Below, one piece after another: positions 28,365 through 39,869 of a DNA stretch of 64,000 bases. The stretch is from assembly GCA_030998225.1 (NCBI GenBank), contig JAPYXD010000755.1:124001-188000 (forward strand). Reading direction: 5' to 3'. The position numbers and the translations under genes were made by a program. Origin of the DNA: Diplolepis rosae. Lineage: Eukaryota; Arthropoda; Insecta; Hymenoptera; Diplolepididae. Below the pieces are notes generated by a model. The model was not told the DNA's origin. It saw nothing but the letters and a program-made list of their open reading frames with translations, and did no database searches. Position 1 is the first letter of the stretch. Each line of letters opens with the position of its first letter.

Positions 28365-30146
28365 TAGTGGTTTTCCGATTCCCATATTCTTGGTTTGAAA
28401 ATTTGAAAAGATTCTTTCAGTCTTTCGAATAAAATGTATTAACACCACTTTAAATTCGCTTCGCAACTTTAATATAGTGAATTTCAAATTCTCGTCGGTT
28501 TTATAACAGATAGTAAAACATATATTCCATTTATACAAACGAAAATATCAACTTTGCCCCTTGAAAACCACTATATTAATTTCTGATACGTAAACTTAAT
28601 ATTTTGGAAAAATGTTTGTTTAAAAAAAAAATGTATTCCAATCGAATAAATATTTGTTTTGCTATGTGGGAAAAATTTGAAGAAATTTCTTTGTGAATCA
28701 TAAAAACGTATTTTATGATTCAACACGTAATTTTTCATTAAAAAGACCATGCTTATACTAATATAAGCAGGTAAATGAAAAATTGATAATTTTAAAATTA
28801 AAATAGAAGATTAGTTTAGAAAAAAATAATATCATTCGAAAAAAGAGAGAAAAATGATTTATTTTTCTATAATCCTAACAAACTCAAGGTGAACTTGAAA
28901 GAAATTGAATAAATAAATAATATTGGATAATATTGGATAATGTAGGATAATATATTTATTTAGCATGTACAATAAGATGGGTCTATTTTTGTAAGAAACG
29001 AAACAAAACAACATCTAAGGCTTACCAGACGAAATTATACTAATTCCTGGAATTGTAATAATGACATTAAAAATAAGTACTTTCTGTTTTTCATAAACAA
29101 AATGTACCTATATTTCAATGCTAAAATAAATTTCATTCGTAATCATGAGTTTGCGGTAAGCGTAATATTTATATTGAAGATGTTTTCTATTGTTGAATTA
29201 ATATACTTGTCTGCCTCAAAAAATTACCATTTCAATGGAAATGCCAAGAAATAATTATTTTACGTTATGCAATATTATTTATTATTTCAAATTAATTAGT
29301 TGAGTTTGAAATTTATTATTATTTAAATTTATACTTTTTATTTTTGGCGACGGTAAACTGTATCGAAAATCATAGTTGAAATATTCTCGAATATTGTAAA
29401 ATAAAATAATAAAACAAAATAAATAAAATAAAATTATAAAAAAATAAAATATTATAAAATAAAATATTTATTATTATAACAAATATTTTTTAAATTAGAT
29501 TGTACTAAAATTTTCCAGAGAACTTCTTTTTAGTCTAATGAAAAACTTTCTCACTGGAAGATTTTGGTTGCTCAAAATTTTTGTCATAAATAAAGCGATT
29601 AAAGATTAAAATTTATGATTTTGTCAATGTGTCCAAAAAAGTTAAATAATTTTTTCATTATTAATAATAAGCATATTTAATTTTTCATTCTTTAGTTTCT
29701 TTCGGAATACTATAACACATAATTTCCTTTCGGATTTATGAAAAAAATTCTAAAAATTTGCTAAGTTGTCGCGAATTAATGTGAAAAATGAGAAAATTTT
29801 GATTTCATAAAAAACTGGTTTCTTGTAAATATTTCGAAGACACTTGAAGATACAAAATTTTTAAATTTAAAATAAGAGATGTACAATGAAATTCTATTTC
29901 GGAATATATTTGAAAAAATCGAATTCTTAACTTAACCAAAGATACAATATTTGGAAATAATTTATTTTTTAACTCAAAATATTGCTCTTTTAAAAAGCTT
30001 CCTTGCAATGTTGAACAACCACTAATTCGTATTTAAACTTTTGAAATATTGTTCTATACAAAATACACGGATTTATTTAATTTTCAGTTAGTTTCTACAA
30101 TAACTGAGTCTTATCGTGACAAAATTATCCATTTCACTCTTCTTTA
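28365..30146. other. AT-rich interval without recognised gene
   Basis: Mostly AT-rich with low-complexity tracts (28915-28960 ggataat repeats; 29400-29470 A/T-rich aaataaaat runs). I see no gene, TIR or LTR. Confidence 0.5.
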
Positions 30147-30241
30147 AGGTAAAGAAACCAAATGCGGATCAGTGTTTCTTCTCCTACATATGAAAATCGG
30201 AATTATGTATGTATCTCGATTCACCTTTTGTTTCTCTACCT
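30147..30241. mobile_element. Small MITE with TA duplication
   Basis: AGGTAAAGAAAC at the left is inverted as GTTTCTCTACCT at the right, with TA on both sides. 95 bp, no coding capacity; Tc1/mariner-type. Confidence 0.65.
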
Positions 30242-30612
30242 TATAGGTTTCAGAAGATAACTAGAGCATATTCTCTGACTTACCGATTAGGAAACAGAAT
30301 ACAACCGCGTCCACCTTAATTGTAGTTCCAAAAACGCTTTTGTGGATAGGTAGCGCTGCAGAAAATCAGTTGAAATTTAATACATGGGACTGGGAATCTC
30401 CCAATTCATCTCTGATGCTAATGATAACTCCACCCATAGAAATCCTGATGGTAAATCATGCAGGGATTTTTTAACTTTCATTATTTACCGACGCGCAAAG
30501 AGCACCTTTAAAGTAACTCCAGGTTACGCGTTCAGAGGGCGCGTTTATCAGACCACTTCTATGAAATTGAAATTGTCATATGCTGTCATAGCAAGGTTCT
30601 CGTCTGACTACG

Positions 30613-30762
30613 GTTGTAAGAGAGCTCATACTGAAATAGGATGAATTTCTTACAACGGAGAGAACACGTGAGGTGCTACGCGTTCGAAAGTAGACGTGGC
30701 CTAACATCTCAGTTAAAAGAGAACTCATACTGAAATAGGATGGGTTTCTTGCAATCATAGTA
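30613..30762 (+). repeat. Short direct duplication
   Basis: A 45-base block (ctcatactgaaataggatg core) at about 30613-30660 recurs at about 30716-30762. No gene in this area that I can support. Confidence 0.6.
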
Positions 30763-30945
30763 AGGCGAAGTTCGAACTATTTTCGCAAGGCACAACTGCT
30801 CTAAAAGCATGAAACTTGCTACTTTTTAAGCATAAAGGGATCCCTGCTTAAAATGTATGATTTTTTCACCAAGATAGCAAGAACGAAACCTGCTACAAAA
30901 GCATGACTAGTGCTCTTACTATTATAGTCAGATTTTTTCTCCGTG

Positions 30946-31077
30946 CAGAATGCGTAAGATTTTTGCTTCCCACCATGCATCCCACGAGCTCATTGCGTCT
31001 TCCTCATTCAACCAACTTCTGGCAGTGGAGCGAGGAAGAAACCATGAGCTGGTGGGAGCAAAAATCTTACGCATTCT
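30946..31077. repeat. Imperfect hairpin, about 48 base arms
   Basis: cagaatgcgtaagatttttgc at 30946 is inverted at 31057-31077, and similarity continues inward through ccacca/tggtggg and gtcttcctc/gaggaag. Both strands have spurious frames because of it. Could be a small MITE or a hairpin transcript. Confidence 0.7.
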
Positions 31078-31147
31078 GGGATCACTGCAACTCATCTTTG
31101 ATAATTTCAATTACTGTTTATGAACATTTATATTTTAAATACATTTA

Positions 31148-31838
31148 GATATGCCCGTGAAGTTAGCACACCGACTATAATAATTTCTGATTTTATCATA
31201 TGAAATCGTTTGTTAGTCGTTTGTTAGTGTTTGGTAATCAAGTTTTGGCGTTTGGTAGTCAAAATTAAAAAATTTATTAAGGTTTTAAATTTGGGGTGCT
31301 AACTTCAAGGTAGCACACCACTTTTTGGAGTTTCTGAATAAAAATTGTTGCAATCGTTTGTTAGTCGTTTGTTAATGTTTGGTAGTCAGGTTTTTCACGT
31401 TTGGTAGTCAAAATTAAAAAACTTATTAAGGTTTTAAAGTTGGGGTGCTAACTTCACACGGTGGCACACCATTTTAATATTTTCCAAAAATTCCTTTTTA
31501 AAATACTTTTATGTTCGTTCGCTGATGTTTGGTCGTCAGGTTTTAGCGTTTGGTAGTCAAAACTTTAGAATATATTTAACTTAAAAGAGTGTAAAAATCA
31601 ACAGGAAATATCATAAACAACTGTTTCACCGCGCAGCTATTCCTGCTTCCAGCTCACGTAAGACAAGCGCGAAAGTAAAATTTACAAAAAAGAGCTTTAT
31701 ATCACTCGAAAAACTATTTGGTGTTATAATTATCCATAACTGTGTTAGGTTTTCTTATTTTGAAATATAATAGAGTATAATTCTGTAATAATCGTAGAAA
31801 AAATCTTTCATACCACAAAGGTAAATTAATCTTTCCAA
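31148..31838. repeat. Left arm of foldback element 3
   Basis: 31153-31838 is the reverse complement of 44757-45423. The outer end reads GCCCGTGAAGTTAGCACACC, the mirror of the right end. ATTTA on both outer sides (31143-31147, 45427-45431) is the possible target duplication. The arm holds repeated tttggtagtcaaaatt / cgtttgttagtcg blocks. Confidence 0.85.
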
Positions 31839-31866
31839 TACTTTTCGATTTGCCATTAAATGATAT

Positions 31867-32557
31867 TGTTGTTCGTTGCTGGCCGTGCTGCTGACTCAGA
31901 ATTCACGTTGACTGAAGAGCCGTACCAAATCTCTCAAAACGTTTGAATTGAGAGATCTCTTATTAATTTATTAATGGGCAAGGTTAATAAATCAACAGTG
32001 GCTAATTTCTATTAAGATTTAATTAATATAAACAAAAAGAGAAAGGGAACACAATTTCTAAAATAATATATACTGTAAGCTTTATGTAACTTACAGGAGT
32101 TTACATTACAAGAGTTCTTGAGATCAAGAGAACTCATTCGATTACAAAATGCAACTAACTTAAGGAGCTGGTAGAAGTAGTGAAAATACGCATTAAGTGG
32201 GGGTGAAAATTTCAAAAGGTGGACGATAGTTAAAATTGTAAACATTGGGAAAAAGCCGAATTTCAATATACTGCTGAAATCCCAAACAGGGAAGGCGCAG
32301 TGACCATTGTGTGAGCCTATTATGCGATTAAGGCAGGCCTATGCTTGAGTTTAATGTTTACGGTATTACGCTAATAAACATAAACTCCTAAACTTATACA
32401 GTTTCTAGTTTTCTTCAAGATTCAGTTAAATGAGTCTTTGGTGATTGAAGGCTTAGAGTTATAAAATAATCCTTAAAAATTCAGTATCGGCACGTTTTAC
32501 AAGAAACAGATTTTTTATTCCGTCGTCAATTAAAATTCGTGTTGTAAAGTCACAACA
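31867..32557 (-). repeat. 3' LTR of BEL/Pao element
   Basis: 691 bp, TGTTG..CAACA ends. Matches the split LTR at 39019-44321 almost base for base. Reading frames in it are not genes. Confidence 0.92.
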
Positions 32558-32570
32558 TGCCGGCCCCCTT
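32558..32570 (-). other. BEL/Pao polypurine tract
   Basis: Minus-strand AAGGGGGCCGGCA abuts the 3' LTR. Confidence 0.65.
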
Positions 32571-32817
32571 GAACTGTCATGTTCAAAGCAATTGGTCAAA
32601 AGTGGTAGTTATAATACATCAACTTTAGAATTTGTTAAACAATTATAGTCAAGCAATTGATATAAATAGGATACGGAGACTAATAATAATTTAAGCATAA
32701 GATAATCAGAGCTAATCATAAAGGAGTTCTAACATACCAGGCGAGATAGTTGATAAAAAATGAATATATCGCTGAAATGATTGTAAATTGCATACATCTT
32801 AATACTAAATACATATA

Positions 32818-33574
32818 AAGGGTTTCCCAATAGGGGTGATATGATTTTGAATGTCCCTATCGGGCTCATTTGAACTGAAATTTTTGACGTCTGCTGTCAG
32901 TTGTCATCAGTAAGGTTTGCCATTTAATCATGAGTAGTCTCACGCTTCCACAACGTTTGGAAATTGTCCAATTATTTTATCAAAATTCGAGAAGTTTTGT
33001 CGGTGTTCAAAGAGCATATCGTGCAAAATATGGTCGTCATTCTGCTCCATCCGCGCTCTCAATTCGTCGAATAATCGATAAGTTGGAGAGTGAATTTACT
33101 CTATTGGATACTAAGCCTAAAAATCGTATGCGTACCGCACGTTCTACACAGAATATAGCCGCCGTACAGGCCAGTATCGAGGAAAACCGTGAATTGTCCG
33201 TGCCACGCCGATCTCAGGAATTGGGCCTGTCCAGGATGACTACCTGGCGTATTTTGCGATTGGATCTTGGCCTGCATCCCTATAAGATGATTCTGGCCCA
33301 AGAACTGAAGCCTAATGACCATCGTTTGCGTCGGGAGTTCGCGGATTGGGCTCTGGAATCAATTGAAAATGATCCCAATTTTCATCAAAAAATCATCTTT
33401 TCTGATAAGGCGCATTTTTGGCTCAAGTCTCGGGGGACATTTGGCTGATATATTGTTTAAATCATAAATGGCATAGAATATCCAATATAATAAAAAAGAT
33501 TTCGATCAATTCCGAATGAATATTCAGTGTTTTTTTTCAATTTCAAAACATATCACCCTTATTGGGAAACCCTT
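32818..33574 (+). mobile_element. Internally deleted Tc1-like element, copy B (inside BEL/Pao)
   Basis: 757 bp, same TIRs as copy A and TA on both sides (32816-32817, 33575-33576). Inserted between the BEL/Pao integrase end and its 3' LTR. Confidence 0.9.
32930..33448 (+). CDS. Tc1-like transposase, N-terminal half
   Basis: 172 residues from ATG 32930. Two helix-turn-helix segments (as in copy A, without its nonsense codon), then RREFADWALE and IIFSDKAHFWL, which holds the first catalytic Asp. The frame then ends at LKSRGTFG where about half of the catalytic domain has been deleted, identically in copy A. It can probably bind the TIRs but not catalyse transposition. Confidence 0.85.
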   Translation: MSSLTLPQRLEIVQLFYQNSRSFVGVQRAYRAKYGRHSAPSALSIRRIIDKLESEFTLLDTKPKNRMRTARSTQNIAAVQASIEENRELSVPRRSQELGLSRMTTWRILRLDLGLHPYKMILAQELKPNDHRLRREFADWALESIENDPNFHQKIIFSDKAHFWLKSRGTFG

Positions 33575-33594
33575 TAGTTGAGTGATTAGAAGTA

Positions 33595-34238
33595 TCATAT
33601 AACGTCGATTGGTAGTGGGGACAAATTTTTAATACTACGCTTATATTCGCCTTGTGCAGTTTTGATCGTTACCACTCGAACAATTCCATCCGTTCCTGGA
33701 TGAACGGCAATTATACGGCCTAAGCTCCATCGCGTAGGAGGTGCATTATCATCTCGAGCCCAAAAGTGTTGCTTTATTCGCTGAACTTGCTGCCAAGACG
33801 ACAGTTGATTTGGCGGCACGTTCATCAAACTGTGCTCTGGCACGTTTGTTATTGAGTCACCTATAAGAAAGTGACCTGGGGTGAGAGCAGCTAAGTCGTT
33901 TGGGTCTGAAGGTATAGGTGTTAAAGGGCGTGAATTTAAGATACCCTCTACCTCAGCTGAAAAGGTCGTGAATTTTCATAAGTTAAAATTCTTTCTCCGA
34001 TAACGCGAGTAAAGTGGCGCTTAAAAGATTTTACCGCGGCTTCCCAGAGTCCGCCGAAATGTGGCGAACGCGGAGGAGTAAAATGCCAATTGATTCCTGC
34101 ATAATTCGCGAGATTACGAGAGATTTCGTTGATATTTTCTTGATTGTTTAAGAATTGATATAATTCCGCTAATTCACGTTTTGTACCTTTAAAATAAGTC
34201 GCATTATCGGAATAAAGATCAGAGCTTATTCCGCTCAA
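33595..34238 (-). pseudogene. BEL/Pao integrase, C-terminal part
   Basis: 33595-33843 encodes the DUF5641-type integrase end (FWARD, PPTRWSLGRI, VRVVTIKTAQGEYKR). 33948-34238 contains the core part with SDNATYFKGTKRELAELY (second catalytic Asp) and WHFTPPRSPHFGGLWEAAVKS (catalytic Glu). The two are in different frames, so the gene is broken. Confidence 0.85.
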
Positions 34239-35758
34239 AAAATCTTTTTAAGCATGCTAGAAAAGCTTCAGTAGTCAAATCACTGACGATTTCGATATGC
34301 ACCGCCTTCGTAGCAAAACAAACAAAAATAGCGGTATAAATTTTCACCTTGACTCGATTTCTATGTTTTTTTTTCTTTAATGAAAAAGGGACCGCAGTAG
34401 TCGATTCCGGCATGTTTAAAGGCTCTCTCGAAGACAGTTCTGTCCTTGGGAAGTTCTCCCATCACGTAAGTTGGAAATTGTGGTTTAGCGCGAAAACAAG
34501 TAACACACTTACGAATTACGTTTTTTACTGTATTTTTTCCGTTAACGATCCAGTAATTGTTTCGAATAGCATTAAGTGTTGCTTGCGTGGCAGAATGAAG
34601 TAGTTTCAAATGTTGATCGCGAATAATAAGATGCGTTAAATTATGATTTTTCGGTAGAAGAATCGGATGTTTTCGCAAATATGTGAGATCGGAGTGTCTA
34701 AGCCTACCTCCCACTCTGAGAAGACCCTCAGAGTCCAAGAAAGGGTTAAGGGGAGTTAACCGTCCGTCGATTTGGTTTCCTTCTTCTAGGATTTTTAATT
34801 CTCTTGAAAACGTTTCGCGTTGTACGAGTTTTACTACACATATCGTTGCCCTTTTAAGTTCGTTAGAAGAGAGAATGCCATTTATACCTATCTTGCGAAC
34901 CTTGATATCAATAAATCTTCGAATATAAGCTACTACGCGTATAAGTTTGGAAAAATTTCCCAGATTTTGAAACAGGGTATTCGCTATTTCGTTTGTATAA
35001 TTTGAGCCTTCGTTTTCGGTTTCGTTTCTACACGTTAGATTTACAAATGCTTTCTTTTGTTCAGGAACCGTTTTAAATTCTAAAACCGATACAGGCCAAC
35101 CTTCTTCCTCTTTATTGAGCCATAATGGGCCGTTCAACCAATGAGAATTATGAATAAAATCCTTTGGTGAGAGACCTCGTGAGACAAAATCCGCGGGATT
35201 ATATTCCGTACGCACATGACGCCATTCACATGCAGCCGTAATTGATTGAATTTTGGCGACTCTGTTTGACACGAATGTTTTAAGTGTGTGTGGAGGACTT
35301 TTAATCCAGTGTAACGTGATTGTCGAGTCTGACCACAGGACAACCTTTTCTACAGATAACCTACGTAAAGCATGAGAGACGGTTTTTAATAAGTGTGCTA
35401 ATAAAAGAGCAGCACAAAGCTCTAAACGTGGTAGTGTTAGTTTCTTCAGAGGTGCGACTCGCGATTTTGAGCACAATAAATTCGTGTATATTACCCCGTT
35501 TTTATCACTCGATCGTAGATATATACAGGCTCCGTAAGCCTTTTCGCTAGCATCACAGAAACCATGTATTTGAAGTGATCTGTAATCATCTATTAGTATT
35601 TTACGTTTGATATTGAACTCTTGAAGGAGAGGAAAATGATTTCGATAATCAAGCCAGGCTGTGTACACTTGCTGTGGCACAGACTCATCCCATCCGAGTT
35701 CTAATAACCATAAATATTGCATTATCAATTTTGCCTGTAAGATAACTGGGCCTAGCAA
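34219..35758 (-). pseudogene. BEL/Pao RNase H and integrase N-terminal part
   Basis: 34361-35758 (465 residues) holds RNase H-like IHGFCDASEKAYGACIY and VLWSDSTITLHWI, then the integrase zinc domain (CVTCFRAKPQ) and first catalytic Asp in HAGIDYCGPF. 34219-34413 continues in another frame with AIFVCFATKAVHIE. Typical BEL/Pao order. Confidence 0.88.
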
Positions 35759-35768
35759 TCCTAGTGGG

Positions 35769-36448
35769 TCAAATAGCTGAGCGATTTGTGATAATATCGT
35801 TCTCTTTGTTACTGGCTCTTCGATTTAGATTAGAATCTGTCCGCCATAGAATTTTATGATATTTTCGATCACTTGGATGCAATTCGATTTGCCGGTACAC
35901 TTTGTCAATATCGGCTGTTACCACATATGTGTGTGATCGAAAACGGACGAGTAAGGAGAACAAATCATCTTGAACTTTAGGGCCTACCATGAGTGCATCA
36001 TTCAAGGAAACTCCGGTTGACGTTTTTCCCGATGCATCAAAAACGACTCGAAGTTTTGTTGTTAAACTCGATTGCTTGATTACCGAATGATGTGGTAAAA
36101 AGTATCCGTCACGAATAGAAGCTGTTTTGTCTTCAGTCATGTGGCCTAGTTCTTCATATTCCTTCATAAAGGTAATATATTGTGTCTTTTGATCTAGTTC
36201 CTTGGATAAAGATCGTTCTAACGAATGAAGTCGCTTGAGTGCTCTATTATATGAATCACCGAGTTCGTTTACGTTTTCTTTAAAAGGAAGTTTTACGATA
36301 TATCGTCCCGATTTTGGATTGCGCGATGTGTTTTTATATAATGTTCCTCACATTCGTTTTCTTCGTTTGATAATGTTTTGTCGTGAGGACCATTTTCAAT
36401 TTCCCCAAATTCCGATATTTTATTATGTAGTAAATTTAATGATAAATT
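35769..36448 (-). pseudogene. BEL/Pao reverse transcriptase lacking its catalytic palm
   Basis: 35769-36167 has KLRVVFDASGKTSTGVSLND and VVTADIDKVYRQIELHP, the first half of RT with first catalytic Asp. It then jumps after KILWR to sequence that in other BEL/Pao elements lies after the YxDD box (QIAQLFDPLG in the next frame). The YxDD-containing segment is missing, so this copy cannot have made RT. Confidence 0.8.
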
Positions 36449-36890
36449 TCAAGCAGATACATTTGAAACCTTCGCACCCGGAATTTTTCCTCCCAATATC
36501 CATCCGAGATGAGTTTTTTGTAGAATCACGTTATTATTCGCCAGAGATACTTGTCCGACACATAGTAGTTTCAGAAATATTTCAGCTCCAATAAGAACGT
36601 CAATTAATCCGGATATGTGGGATTCTGGATCAGCAAGATGGATATTGGAAGGGATTTTTAAAGCAACTCTGCTTATTGGTTCGCTTGGAGTATATTCGTT
36701 AATTTCTGGCGTTATCAGAAATGTCAGACAAGCAAAGTATTTATTTAACCGCGATTGAATAGTGCTATTTGTTATTTTATTGACGCTCGAACTCATTTGA
36801 TTAACTCCGCCGAGAGGAATCTCAAGCTCACGTTGTCCCAATTTTGTCGCTAGTTTCTCGGTTATAAAATGTACATGTGAGCCGTTATCA
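36449..36890 (-). pseudogene. BEL/Pao aspartic protease
   Basis: An active-site motif LLDNGSHVHF lies at about 36870-36890 in frame with 36449-36841, which continues LGQRELEIPLGGVN and HISGLIDVLIGAEIF. DNG instead of DTG/DSG. The frame relation to upstream gag is broken. Confidence 0.75.
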
Positions 36891-36927
36891 AGCAGAGCCC
36901 TACACTTATGGGGGTTGCCGTCACGAT

Positions 36928-38229
36928 CTAGTATGTGGATAATTGCTGTCGATAATAAAAATAAAATAATAAAAGTGTGTGATGCCTTTTTTTACACGTT
37001 TTGCACATACTCGCATTGCAATTTTCCACCGAGTGATTTGATCGGAGACAATTAAGACAGAGATTAAGATTTTTTACGATATTTAAACGTTCAGATAAAT
37101 TTGCTTTTACTAATTTTTCACAACTTTGCGTAAAGTGTGCGCCTTTGCAGATATAACAAAAGGCCTTCATTGCCGCGTAAGTTACGGCTGGTCGATTTGA
37201 ATTTAATTGATAATTTGATTGACGGTTGTTGTGATTACGGTTCTGATTATCACAACGCGACACGTTCCTTTCGGGTCTATCGATTTTCGTTGGTAGTCTA
37301 TTTGTTTCTAATACCTTTTCTCGGCAATGCAAAAATTCGAGTAATTCTTCCATTGTCGGAGAGGTATTTCCCTGAATGTGTTCCTTCCACTTTAAACGAG
37401 TTTGTGGATCTAATCTTGAGGTTACTGCATAAATTGGAAAGGCTTGCAAAAAAGGTTTATTTAGGGCCTCTAATGCACAATAATGTTTTGTCACGTTATT
37501 TAAAAGATCTCATATAGAAGTTGCTGATGCGTTTGTACAACTTGGTAATTCAAAAAATGATTTTACGTGATTATTAATGACAGCCGTCGGATCGTCATAA
37601 TATTTTTCTAAGATTTTCCACGCTACTTGATAATTCGCGTCAGTAGTTTCGAGCGATTCTATTCTATCCGCTACCTTTCCAGTCAGACAGGAACGCAAAA
37701 ATATAAGTCTCTGAGAATCGGTATATCTCTTGTCATTATGAACCGCGGATTTAAAGGTGTCGCTGAAACCCGGCCACTTTTCATAAGAGCCACTGAAAGT
37801 TGGTAAATTTAATGCTGGTAATTTAAGATTAACAACATTTTCACTAACTCCGACATGCTGTCGACTCATATTACCGCTGAAATCGCGCGAAGGTGATCGA
37901 TTTAAGGATGGGCTGCTCACAATTATCGGTTCCTTTTCGTTAAGTAATGTTTGTGCTTTCGCACATGCCGTAGAGAGCCTGTCTTCGAAATCGCCTCTTT
38001 GCTCATATTCGGCCTCGATTTGTGCGTCCGATACTAATGACTCTATTTCAGTTTGCTTATCTTCGAAACTATCCTTTAAATTTTCTGCTTCTGTAATTTT
38101 ACGTTTTAACTCTATTATATTTATCTCTTCCGGAGATTTGTTAAGAAAATTTTTCGAATCGCGTTAATTTTGTTTTTAAGGCACCTCGAAGCCTTTTTAG
38201 TTTGCTGATACGAGTTTCGTTCGACATTT
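36928..38229 (-). pseudogene. BEL/Pao Gag, frame-broken
   Basis: A start-like ATG at 38229 opens MSNETRISKLKRLRGALK and soon stops. 37510-37920 contains the Gag core LPTFSGSYEKWPGFSDTF. 36928-37494 has three knuckle-type motifs (CYICKGAHFTQSC, CLNCLRSNHSVENC, CKTCKKRHH). At least three frame changes separate the parts. Confidence 0.85.
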
Positions 38230-38461
38230 TATACAACTGAGATAGGGTACGCCAAATATGAAATAATGAGAATGTACGGTCACTTCGAAATATAAGTATG
38301 ACTCAAAAAAAAAAAACATGCAAGACTTACCCTTTTGATGCTCTGGTGATGGAACACTACACAAATATTATAAATCCAATATTATAATGCACCATACACT
38401 GTTAAATTTTACAATTCTCTAACACTCCACATTCACTGCTGATTTCACGTTCACGTTAAGA

Positions 38462-38810
38462 TTTCTCGTTCTCGTCGAATCTCTGGATGATGTTTTCGTT
38501 TTCGCTCGGTTACTCGTTCAAATTCTCGTCCCAATTCTCGTTCAAATTCTCGTTCAAATTCTCGTTCAAATTCTCGTTCCAGTTCTGGTCTAATTTCTCG
38601 TTTAAATTCTCGTTCAAGTTCTCGTTCGGTTACTCGTTCAAATTCTCGTTCAAATTTTCGTCTAATTTCTCGTTTAAATTCTCGTTCAAGTTCTCGTTCA
38701 AGTTCTCGTCTAAATTCTCGTTCAAGTTCTCGTTCGGTTACTCGTTCTCGTTTTGTTACTCGTTCACGTTCTCGTTTTGTTCCTCGTTCACGTTCTCGTT
38801 TTGTTAACAA
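38462..38810. repeat. 12 bp minisatellite in BEL/Pao leader
   Basis: About 28 copies of a 12-base unit like attctcgttcaa between gag and the primer site. It creates mirror frames rich in RE on one strand and FS/FK on the other, neither of which is a gene. Confidence 0.9.
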
Positions 38811-38997
38811 TCATTAATTAATATTTGACTAATTTAATGTTGTTTGATAATATGTGTTCCCACTCGTTTTTGCTGGACGATTTTTATACGTTGAATCTTC
38901 GCTTTCCATTTATTTAAGCTGATGTCAGGGATGGCAACGTTGACTTGCTCATTAATTTGATTGTAAGCGATGATGCCGTTTATCCATTGAAGCTGGA

Positions 38998-39014
38998 TCC
39001 GGCTCGAAGGACCA
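38998..39014 (-). other. BEL/Pao primer binding site (tRNA-Tyr-like)
   Basis: Forward strand tccggctcgaaggacca equals the 3' end of insect tRNA-Tyr, 4 bases from the LTR. Confidence 0.7.
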
Positions 39015-39018
39015 AAAA

Positions 39019-39548
39019 TGTTGTTCGTTGCTGGCCGTGCTACTGACTCAGAATTCACGTTGACTGAAGAGCCGTACCAAATCTCTCAAAACGTTTGAAT
39101 TGAGAGATCTCTTATTAATTTATTAATGGGCAAGGTTAATAAATCAACAGTGGCTAATTTCTATTAAGATTTAATTAATATAAACAAAAAGAGAAAGGGA
39201 ACACAATTTCTAAAATAATATATACTGTAAGCTTTAAGTAACTTACAGGAGTTTACATTACAAGAGTTCTTGAGATCAAGAGAACTCATTCGATTACAAA
39301 ATGCAACTAACTTAAGGAGCTGGTAGAAGTAGTGAAAATACGCATTAAGTGGGGGTGAAAATTTCAAAAGGTGGACGATAGTTAAAATTGTAAACATTGG
39401 GAAAAAGCCGAATTTCAATATACTGCTGAAATCCCAAACAGGGAAGGCGCAGTGACCATTGTGTGAGCCTATTATGCGATTAAGGCAGGCCTATGCTTGA
39501 GTTTAATGTTTACGGTATTACGCTAATAAACATAAACTCCTAAACTTA
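39019..39548 (-). repeat. 5' LTR of BEL/Pao, part split off by copia
   Basis: Begins TGTTGTTCGTTGC like 31867 and stops at aaactta, where copia inserted; the LTR resumes at 44156. Confidence 0.92.
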
Positions 39549-39739
39549 TGTTGAAATAGCAATTACAAGTATAGTGTGGTTCAGTAGATTACAGATAGAT
39601 GGCGCCAGCCTGGAGAATAAGGCGGCAGCTAGCCTTTCTGACTACATTTGAACCAGTCTTGGTTTGGTGTGCGTACTAAGTTAGGCAAGCATTGAATCCC
39701 GCTCTGTACGAAACGTTATTCCTACGTTAATTCTACATA

Positions 39740-39751
39740 TTATGGGCCCAG
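39740..39751 (+). other. copia primer site (initiator tRNA-Met half)
   Basis: TTATGGGCCCAG directly after the LTR is complementary to the anticodon arm of initiator tRNA-Met, the internal primer used by Drosophila copia. Confidence 0.65.
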
Positions 39752-39869
39752 AGCGCTATACTGTTTGTGTGTACATTCCGTGTTGCTGAAAGAAATCGAA
39801 AAAATAAAAAAGGAAGCTTGTCGAGGTTAAGTACGCGTCATTAAAAACAAAAATCTGTGTGCTAAAATT

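Noticed and set aside
30576..31148. Four short frames on both strands
   Set aside because: They lie across a direct duplication and a hairpin; no codon or domain support.
38451..38810. Arg/Glu-repeat protein and its mirror Phe/Ser-repeat frame
   Set aside because: Both are translations of a 12 bp minisatellite in the BEL/Pao leader.
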